64,000 nucleotides of DNA, from assembly GCA_027422505.1 (NCBI GenBank), contig JAPQWV010000005.1, positions 19,200,001 through 19,264,000 on the forward strand, given 5' to 3'. The stretch is from Craterostigma plantagineum. Its lineage: Eukaryota; Streptophyta; Magnoliopsida; Lamiales; Linderniaceae. The notes below the pieces were generated by a model. It did not search any database. It saw only the letters and a list, made by a program, of their open reading frames with translations, and was not told the origin of the DNA. Positions 57,077 through 64,000 of the stretch are shown here, piece by piece (position 1 is the stretch's first letter; every line of letters begins with the position of its first letter). The position numbers and the translations under genes were made by a program.

Positions 57077-57294
57077 TGCGATTTCAATATTTTTTGTGTT
57101 TTTGTCTGATTTGGATGTGTGATTTGAAATGTGTTGTCTGGAACATAGCTTTAAATAGAAATTTTATTGTTTATTTTAGTATTTTCTTTTTAAATTATTT
57201 TAAATATCATAAGGGCAAAATCGTCTTTTTCCAGCCCTTTAGGGGGCTGTAACAAGTAAAAAGGGGGCGGTAAATAGTAACTCCCTTATTGTAA

Positions 57295-58639
57295 TAACTT
57301 GCGTTTCTGTGTATATTCATCTTAAAACAGCTGTCCGCAAGGGTGTTAAATAGTATTGCAAATGAATCTAATTTTTTTGGCTATTCGAGATTCGCTTCGA
57401 AAATTTAAAATTCGCGAATACGGATTCGAAATAGTTTATGATTCGAATATCGAATGCGAAGAATATAAATATCAAAGTATTCATCTCAACTTATTCAATG
57501 GTATATTTGAATATAACATATTATAATTCGATGTTTATTTTAAATGTAGCATATTATATCATAAATATATCATTTTTATTAAAAATAGAAAAATGCAAAA
57601 AATAAACATATCATATAGTATAATTCAATATATATTTAAATATGTAGATTTTTTTTATTAAATATAAAATTTATTCGAATGTTCGAACATTCGATGACAA
57701 TATTTTAAAATCGAATTCAGTAGATTTTATGATTCGAAAAGTAAATAAATAAGAATACGAGTATTAGAATTGTTAATAGAATGCGAATCAAATATTGTGG
57801 TATTCGACACAATTGTTCGAACATTACTTTTGTTTTTATGAATTAATTATTATTGTAATAATTGTGAATATTATTTTAGTTTAGAAATTATTGTTATTGG
57901 AGTAAAAAATTTAGTGCAGAAGATATAATTAAATTTATTTTAGTAAATCACTCTAGTAACTGAGCATTATTCCAGTTTCTGCCCACCACCAACAAAGACT
58001 CATTTTCCCTTTCTCCTCCATTAAAAAAAGTTATGTTTTTCCCATCGCACACAAATATATAATTTAGAGAACATTTCTGATATTAATAACAGAACACCCA
58101 TCAAGTTAGGCGCAGCCAACCGAAGGTTTGCACGAGTTAGGCCACCGCCGTTCTTGATAAAGACATACGAGTTCGTCGACGATTCTAATGCACTCGAAGT
58201 CGTTTCTAGAGAGATGTAATGACAGTTTCGTCACATGGATCCTCAGAGACAAGGCCGTAGCTGAAGAAATCGGGATCTGAGGCGAATTCTTCGGGTCCTC
58301 GATCATTTTTAAGCTTTTCTTCAAATAAGATACGTAATATAGCGTAAAGGTAAACATAACTTAGAGATAAAAATATTGTTTAGATGGTAACTGTAAATAT
58401 ATTGTATAAAGCGAAGTTCAAAAAATACTTAATTATAGATATACTGTTCGTCTAGATGGTTTAGAGACAAAAATATTGATCAAATACTACTCGAAACGAA
58501 ACCCTTTGATAATTCCGATCGATTACAAGAACAAATCACGTCTGGTTTTTTTTTGGCCTTAAATAAAAAGCTATATGTAATATGTATTGTTTGCAGCTGA
58601 ATGTTTTAATAAATTATAAATATTTTGCTTGTTTATTAA
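57295..58639. other. Right part of block B, no gene
   Basis: Matches 27130-28798 but lacks about 70 bp (equivalent to 27770-27840). AT-rich, no coding region. Confidence 0.55.
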
Positions 58640-58661
58640 CTCAAGGCCCAATATAACCATT

Positions 58662-58749
58662 TTAGCAAATGCCGCCTCTTTACATGTGGAAGGTAACGTA
58701 AAGGCCAAGGTGAAGATTGGTCATTGGGAAGGCCCGGTGACATTTATCA
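58662..58749 (+). mobile_element. Fragment of gypsy protease region
   Basis: 88 bp identical by eye to 60803-60890 and to the matching part of the downstream copy near 62692. It ends abruptly at CATTTATCA and continues as CTTTGTCACG, which precedes the LTR. Confidence 0.85.
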
Positions 58750-58752
58750 CTT

Positions 58753-59130
58753 TGTCACGACCCTTTTTAACTTAGAATTTTTCGCGTCTAAGTCGAGGTT
58801 CGAGACCGGCAATAGCTTGGCTCGGCCCAAAGCCTTGCTACTCAGCCTTTCACTTTCTTACGTTTGCGTGCGGAAATTAGCGTCGAGAGATCGCTTCGCT
58901 CACCCCAAACCCAACGTACTCGGCCCGTTTGATAAAGTTTGGCCTCGGACTTAAAGCTCTCGTGTTTGCCTCACTCGGTCTCACACCAACAAGAAACGAA
59001 TAAGACAGACGACACAAGATTTACGGGAAAACCCACTCCAAGCTTAGAGTGGGGGAAAAACCCGGCACGAGCTTAAAAGACTCGCACAATAAGCTGCTCG
59101 TTTACAGAACTCGCCTAGCTTATAGGAACA
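58753..59130 (-). repeat. Gypsy LTR (3' LTR of minus-strand element)
   Basis: 378 bp, TG...CA ends in either reading (TGTCACGACCC ... TAGGAACA on the plus strand). Confidence 0.7.
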
Positions 59131-60358
59131 CTCGCAGCTGGTTGGCTTGTGGCTCATCCTTGTTTTCACCCGACGGTCCAGCTTCGCCTCTCATCTGGGC
59201 TGCAACAGTGTTAACAGCAGATCTTTGTGGACATTGATACCACTTGTGAGAACCATTGCAGATATAGCACGTCCACTTCTTGGTTGGGTCAGTGACAGGC
59301 TGCTTCTCAGCTTGTCTATGCGGTCGCTTTTGCACGTGTTTCGACCCATTGTTGTTAGGAGCACCATTGTACTTCCTCTTTTTGCCCACCTTTCCTTGAA
59401 ATCCATTCGACCGCTGCCCATGATTTTGCCCCTTTTTAGGATTCTCGTAGTCCGGCTTCGGAAGGTCCCTCAACCTTTCGGCCTCAGCTATAGCCGTGTT
59501 GACGTCTTGGACATTCCGTCGGGCTAGCTCACTTTGTGGATATGGTTTGAGCCCCGCCATGAAATTGTACAATTTATCAGCGTCGGACATATCACGGACG
59601 TCGAGAATCAAAGAATGGAACTTCTGGACATATTCATGGATCGTGCCCGTTTGTTTGTGCCTTCGCAAAGCATCTCGGGCCAACCATGCATTATTTTGCG
59701 GCGCGAAATGGGTCTTAAGTTCGGCCTTCAGGGCTTCCCAAGTTTCGATCCGTGCCTGAGGATTCTCATCTGCCTCACGTTGTCGGGTCCGCCACCAAAT
59801 CTTGGCATCATCAGTGAGAAATCTAGATGCCACTGCCACTTTGTTATTTTCAGCTATTTGAGCTGCTTGGAAATATCCCTCAATGTCATATAAAAAGTTT
59901 TCCAGCTTCTTCGCGTCGCGCACACCATTGTAGGTGTCTGGCTCGGGCAACTTCGGTCCTGAGCTCTTAGGTGCTTCGATGTGGATAAACTGATTTCGTA
60001 AGTATCGCAGCTCAGCATCAACTTCCGCAAATCTGCGATCGTTGGCTGCGATAACTTCAGCAAAACGACGTTCATTGGCCGCATCGAACTCGGCTATGCG
60101 CCTATCATTGACTTCGGCGGCATGTGCGGACGCTCCAATGGTGCGATCGCACTTTGTGGCTAGCTCGCCGATAAGTGCAGCTCCGTCATTTACGGTTTGA
60201 TGCACAGTCTGCAATTGAGTCTCCAAATCGTCAGGTACAGCAGCATGAATTTCCTGAACGATTTGCTCGCATGCTGAGAGCTTTCTCTCTAGTTCATTTA
60301 TCCTCCTTCTTAGCGACGACGAGAAGCTAACGAGTGTATCCTCGCTGCTGCTATCCAT
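59120..60358 (-). CDS. gag: Gypsy gag
   Basis: 412 codons with no interruption. The N-terminal third is coiled-coil-like (LRRRINELERKLSACEQI; repeated ANERRFAEV and ANDRRFAEV). The capsid domain follows ([65 protein letters not shown]). Near residue 370 is a zinc knuckle [14 protein letters not shown] with the His and last Cys in place. Gag forms particles around the RNA. The last three residues come from the LTR because pol is deleted. Start chosen at the Met 66 bp after the primer site on this strand. Confidence 0.88.
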   Translation of the reverse strand: MDSSSEDTLVSFSSSLRRRINELERKLSACEQIVQEIHAAVPDDLETQLQTVHQTVNDGAALIGELATKCDRTIGASAHAAEVNDRRIAEFDAANERRFAEVIAANDRRFAEVDAELRYLRNQFIHIEAPKSSGPKLPEPDTYNGVRDAKKLENFLYDIEGYFQAAQIAENNKVAVASRFLTDDAKIWWRTRQREADENPQARIETWEALKAELKTHFAPQNNAWLARDALRRHKQTGTIHEYVQKFHSLILDVRDMSDADKLYNFMAGLKPYPQSELARRNVQDVNTAIAEAERLRDLPKPDYENPKKGQNHGQRSNGFQGKVGKKRKYNGAPNNNGSKHVQKRPHRQAEKQPVTDPTKKWTCYICNGSHKWYQCPQRSAVNTVAAQMRGEAGPSGENKDEPQANQLRVFL

Positions 60359-60423
60359 TGCTTTAAGTGTAGTCGAGATTTTGGGGGTTGGTGTAGCAAA
60401 CGTCTCCTCCCTTCACGGACTAC

Positions 60424-60435
60424 GCTCTGATACCA
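60424..60435 (-). promoter_or_regulatory. Gypsy tRNA-Met primer-binding site
   Basis: TGGTATCAGAGC on the minus strand, a few bases after the LTR end. Confidence 0.85.
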
Positions 60436-60631
60436 ACTTTGTCACGACCCTTTTTAACTTAGAATTTTTCGCGTCTAAGTCGAGGTTCGAGACCGGCAAT
60501 AGCTTGGCTCGGCCCAAAGCCTTGCTACTCAGCCTTTCACTTTCTTACGTTTGCGTGCGGAAATTAGCGTCGAGAGATCGCTTCGCTCACCCCAAACCCA
60601 ACGTACTCGGCCCGTTTGATAAAGTTTGGCC

Positions 60632-61341
60632 ACAGTTCGGCAGGACAAGTTTGGAAAGAATAAACTCATGTACGTTTCTTGTCTCGTGGAAAAACAGCCC
60701 ACTATGGCGATGGTGGACTCGGGAGCGACGCACAATTTCATGTCTCTCGAAATGGCGAAGAAGGCTGGGCTTGCGTTGCTCAACCGACCTGCCACCATCA
60801 AATTAGCAAATGCCGCCTCTTTACATGTGGAAGGTAACGTAAAGGCCAAGGTGAAGATTGGTCATTGGGAAGGCCCGGTGACATTTATCATTGCTCCACT
60901 CGACTTTGAAGTTATTCTTGGGAACGAATTTTTGGTGGATGCAAAGGCCATAACGATACCCTTCCTGAGCGGCATGATGATAGCTGACGAGGCACAGCCT
61001 GGCTTCATCCAGGGCACTTTCCATTATGGTGATACAAAGAACGGGCCAAGGTGCTCGGCTATACAGCTCAAGCGTGGGCTTGGCCGCGGCGAGCAAACTT
61101 TCCTTACTGTCGTGCGCGAGAATGAATCTGCAACTCCGCACGTCCCGCCAGTTGAAATTCAGGTTATTCTTGAAAAGTTCGAAGATGTCATGCCCAACGA
61201 ACTGCCTAAAGAACTCCCACCGAGAAGGCCCACTGATCACCGAATTGAGTTGGAGCCTGGAACGAGACCTCCAGCGCAGGCACCTTATCGCATGAATCCA
61301 GCTGAACTGGAAGAATTGCGGCGCCAACTCGACGAGCTATT
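60632..61341 (+). pseudogene. pol: Gypsy pol fragment (protease region), plus strand
   Basis: Open frame of about 240 codons. Begins [18 protein letters not shown], has protease [11 protein letters not shown] with the DSG active site, and [13 protein letters not shown], and ends in the linker to RT ([11 protein letters not shown]). It is identical as far as I compared with 62521-63230 further right. The left join is to an LTR at a shared TGGCC; the right join is to gag at a shared GGAT. It is in opposite orientation to the gag on its left. Confidence 0.85.
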
Positions 61342-64000
61342 GGATAAATGAACTAGAGAGAAAGCTCTCAGCATGCGAGCAAATCGTTCAGGAAATTCAT
61401 GCTGCTGTACCTGACGATTTGGAGACTCAATTGCAGACTGTGCATCAAACCGTAAATGACGGAGCTGCACTTATCGGCGAGCTAGCCACAAAGTGCGATC
61501 GCCATTGGAGCGTCCGCACATGCCGCCGAAGTCAATGATAGGCGCATAGCCGAGTTCGATGCGGCCAATGAACGTCGTTTTGCTGAAGTTATCGCAGCCA
61601 ACGATCGCAGATTTGCGGAAGTTGATGCTGAGCTGCGATACTTACGAAATCAGTTTATCCACATCGAAGCACCTAAGAGCTCAGGACCGAAGTTGCCCGA
61701 GCCAGACACCTACAATGGTGTGCGCGACGCGAAGAAGCTGGAAAACTTTTTATATGACATTGAGGGATATTTCCAAGCAGCTCAAATAGCTGAAAATAAC
61801 AAAGTGGCAGTGGCATCTAGATTTCTCACTGATGATGCCAAGATTTGGTGGCGGACCCGACAACGTGAGGCAGATGAGAATCCTCAGGCACGGATCGAAA
61901 CTTGGGAAGCCCTGAAGGCCGAACTTAAGACCCATTTCGCGCCGCAAAATAATGCATGGTTGGCCCGAGATGCTTTGCGAAGGCACAAACAAACGGGCAC
62001 GATCCATGAATATGTCCAGAAGTTCCATTCTTTGATTCTCGACGTCCGTGATATGTCCGACGCTGATAAATTGTACAATTTCATGGCGGGGCTCAAACCA
62101 TATCCACAAAGTGAGCTAGCCCGACGGAATGTCCAAGACGTCAACACGGCTATAGCTGAGGCCGAAAGGTTGAGGGACCTTCCGAAGCCGGACTACGAGA
62201 ATCCTAAAAAGGGGCAAAATCATGGGCAGCGGTCGAATGGATTTCAAGGAAAGGTGTGCAAAAAGAGGAAGTACAATGGTGCTCCTAACAACAATGGGTC
62301 GAAACACGTGCAAAAGCGACCGGATAGACAAGCTGAGAAGCAGCCTGTCACTGATCCAACCAAGAAGTGGACGTGCTATATCTGCAATGGTTCTCACAAG
62401 TGGTATCAATGTCCACAAAGATCTGCTGTTAACACTGTTGCAGCCCAGATGAGAGGCGAAGCTGGACCGTCGGGTGAAAACAAGGATGAGCCACAAGCCA
62501 ACCAGCTGCGAGTGTTGGCCACAGTTCGGCAGGACAAGTTTGGAAAGAATAAACTCATGTACGTTTCTTGTCTCGTGGAAAAACAGCCCACTATGGCGAT
62601 GGTGGACTCGGGAGCGACGCACAATTTCATGTCTCTCGAAATGGCGAAGAAGGCTGGGCTTGCGTTGCTCAACCGACCTGCCACCATCAAATTAGCAAAT
62701 GCCGCCTCTTTACATGTGGAAGGTAACGTAAAGGCCAAGGTGAAGATTGGTCATTGGGAAGGCCCGGTGACATTTATCATTGCTCCACTCGACTTTGAAG
62801 TTATTCTTGGGAACGAATTTTTGGTGGATGCAAAGGCCATAACGATACCCTTCCTGAGCGGCATGATGATAGCTGACGAGGCACAGCCTGGCTTCATCCA
62901 GGGCACTTTCCATTATGGTGATACAAAGAACGGGCCAAGGTGCTCGGCTATACAGCTCAAGCGTGGGCTTGGCCGCGGCGAGCAAACTTTCCTTACTGTC
63001 GTGCGCGAGAATGAATCTGCAACTCCGCACGTCCCGCCAGTTGAAATTCAGGTTATTCTTGAAAAGTTCGAAGATGTCATGCCCAACGAACTGCCTAAAG
63101 AACTCCCACCGAGAAGGCCCACTGATCACCGAATTGAGTTGGAGCCTGGAACGAGACCTCCAGCGCAGGCACCTTATCGCATGAATCCAGCTGAACTGGA
63201 AGAATTGCGGCGCCAACTCGACGAGCTATTGGATGCGGGCCTAGTCAGACCCTCGAAGGCACCCTTTGGCTCGCCGGTATTATTCCAACGCAAGAAGGAT
63301 GGCTCGTTGCGATTTTGTGTTGACTATCGGGCGCTCAACAAGGTGACGGTGAAGAACAAGTATCCGATCCCGAATGCGTTAGACCTCTTCGACAAGCTAG
63401 CCAAGGGGAGGTACTTCTCAAAGTTGGACCTACGATCGGGATATTGGCAAGTTCGGATTGCTGAAGGCGATGAGGCAAAGACCACGTGCGTGACAAGGTA
63501 CGGGTCATATGAATTCTTAGTTATGCCTTTCGGGTTAACTAATGCCCCTGCTACATTTTGCAATTTGATGAACGATGTTCTATATGAGTTTTTGGACAAA
63601 TTCGTGGTCGTCTATCTTGATGACATCGTCGTGTATTCGACGAGTATGGAGGATCACGCCAAACACCTGAAGGTCGTGCTGGAGACCTTAAGGAAAAATC
63701 AACTCTATGTAAAAAGGGAGAAATGCGAGTTCGGTAGCACCAGGATCAATTTCTTAGGCCACATGATCGAAAATGGCCAGATCGAAATGGACAAGGCCAA
63801 GGTTCGAGCTGTGATGGAATGGCCACGACCAAGCACCGTTACGGAGCTGCGGTCCTTCCTGGGTGTTGCGAACTACTATCGACGCTTCATAAAGGGGTAT
63901 TCAAAGATTGCTTTGCCCCTGACGGACCTCTTAAAGAAGGACATGAAGTGGGATTGGGGTCGTAGTTGCGAAGAAGCCTTCGAACGACTCAAAGCTGCAT
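61342..64000 (+). pseudogene. gag-pol: Gypsy gag-pol, 5'-truncated, continuing past the window
   Basis: Plus-strand gag starts without its Met, at the codons for INELERKLSAC, and matches the minus-strand gag. Two bases are missing near 61503 (GCGATCGCCATTGG against GCGATCGCACCATTGG), shifting the frame; one substitution changes GKVGKK to GKVCKK. From there the frame is open to the window end: zinc knuckle [14 protein letters not shown], protease DSGATHNFM, reverse transcriptase with [44 protein letters not shown] and catalytic YLDD (about 63612-63623), then [18 protein letters not shown]. RNase H and integrase would lie beyond 64000. Gag and pol are in one frame here. Confidence 0.88.

Larger units (their letters stand above)
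52738..57285. mobile_element. MuDR-like MULE, copy B (internally deleted)
   Basis: Ends CTGGATTGCTATTCACCG and (reversed) GGGAGTTACTATTTACCG, flanked by a perfect 9-bp duplication TTATTGTAA at 52729-52737 and 57286-57294. Block A has one TTATTGTAA at the matching place (near 27130), the empty site. It carries the same two convergent genes as copy A, but about 1.6 kb covering the transposase C-terminus and the OTU exon is missing; the join at 54540 lies in GT, shared by both edges in copy A. A 9-bp duplication is the MULE signature. Confidence 0.93.
46998..58639. repeat. Segmental duplication, block B (contains ELIP copy 7 and MULE B)
   Basis: Collinear with 20874-28798; differs by the MULE insertion at 52738-57285, lack of the TA microsatellite, and one 111-bp unit instead of two. 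The match ends at TTTGCTTGTTTATTAA near 58639, where gypsy-derived DNA begins. Confidence 0.85.
58753..60632 (-). mobile_element. Ty3-gypsy element lacking pol (LTR-gag-primer site-partial LTR)
   Basis: On the minus strand: partial 5' LTR (60440-60632, 193 of 378 bp), tRNA-Met primer site TGGTATCAGAGC (60424-60435), gag (60358-59120), then directly the 3' LTR (58753-59130). The two LTR copies are identical by eye over the shared part. Pol is missing: gag ends ...GAGTGTT and continues as CCTATAAGC of the LTR. The element resembles a non-autonomous, gag-only derivative. Confidence 0.75.

Overview
This is plant nuclear DNA: AT-rich intergenic sequence, GT/AG introns, and plant-specific transposon families (Cassandra 5S-bearing TRIM, CACTA, Stowaway, MULEs with plant mobile domain and OTU genes). 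I infer a eudicot. The only host genes I can recognise are a tandem array of seven minus-strand copies of a chloroplast early light-induced protein (ELIP) gene. Large tandem ELIP arrays are known from desiccation-tolerant ('resurrection') plants, so such a species is a reasonable guess that this window alone cannot prove.

ELIP array. Copies lie at about 0.5-0.7, 6.5-7.5, 18.2-19.1, 25.8-26.8, 29.1-30.0, 45.7-46.6 and 51.4-52.4 kb. Each complete copy has two coding exons joined by a phase-0 intron: exon 1 (53-55 codons) is the plastid transit peptide, and exon 2 (about 142-146 codons) carries the three-helix chlorophyll-binding domain. Copies 3, 4, 6 and 7 are intact by splice-site reading. 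Copy 1 is a frameshifted exon-1 remnant, copy 2 has an 8-bp insertion in the first chlorophyll-binding motif, and copy 5 has an in-frame stop. A block of about 8 kb (20.87-28.80 kb) is repeated at 47.0-58.64 kb, so insertions can be ordered in time.

Mobile DNA between the ELIP genes, left to right: a 1.1-kb element with 127-bp inverted arms (0.83-1.93 kb); a hAT element with dead transposase (2.62-5.29 kb); a Stowaway MITE (5.62-5.86 kb); a near-complete, circularly permuted and decayed endogenous caulimovirid (about 7.9-17.2 kb) with an unknown insertion inside it; a small CACTA element (19.7-20.0 kb); a 3.2-kb CACTA-type element carrying a captured, unrecognised multi-exon gene, present in both duplicated blocks (22.3-25.5 and 47.9-51.1 kb); a hAT MITE (30.3 kb); a young Ty1-copia element with non-canonical TA...TA termini (30.6-35.9 kb); a Cassandra solo LTR (38.6-39.0 kb); two related MuDR-like MULEs (39.1-45.2 and 52.7-57.3 kb); and a rearranged Ty3-gypsy complex (58.66 kb to the window end).

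The most unusual system is the MULE pair. The longer copy has two convergent multi-exon genes. The plus-strand gene encodes a FAR1/MULE transposase spliced in frame to an OTU-like cysteine protease domain; the minus-strand gene encodes a plant mobile domain (PMD) protein. Each gene starts inside a terminal inverted repeat with a matching mini-exon (both begin MDRR), and the first intron of each holds an array of about six to nine short palindromes (GACCGAAA...TTTCGGTC). The layout resembles mudrA/mudrB of maize MuDR, but with different second-gene content and a palindrome array in both leader introns.
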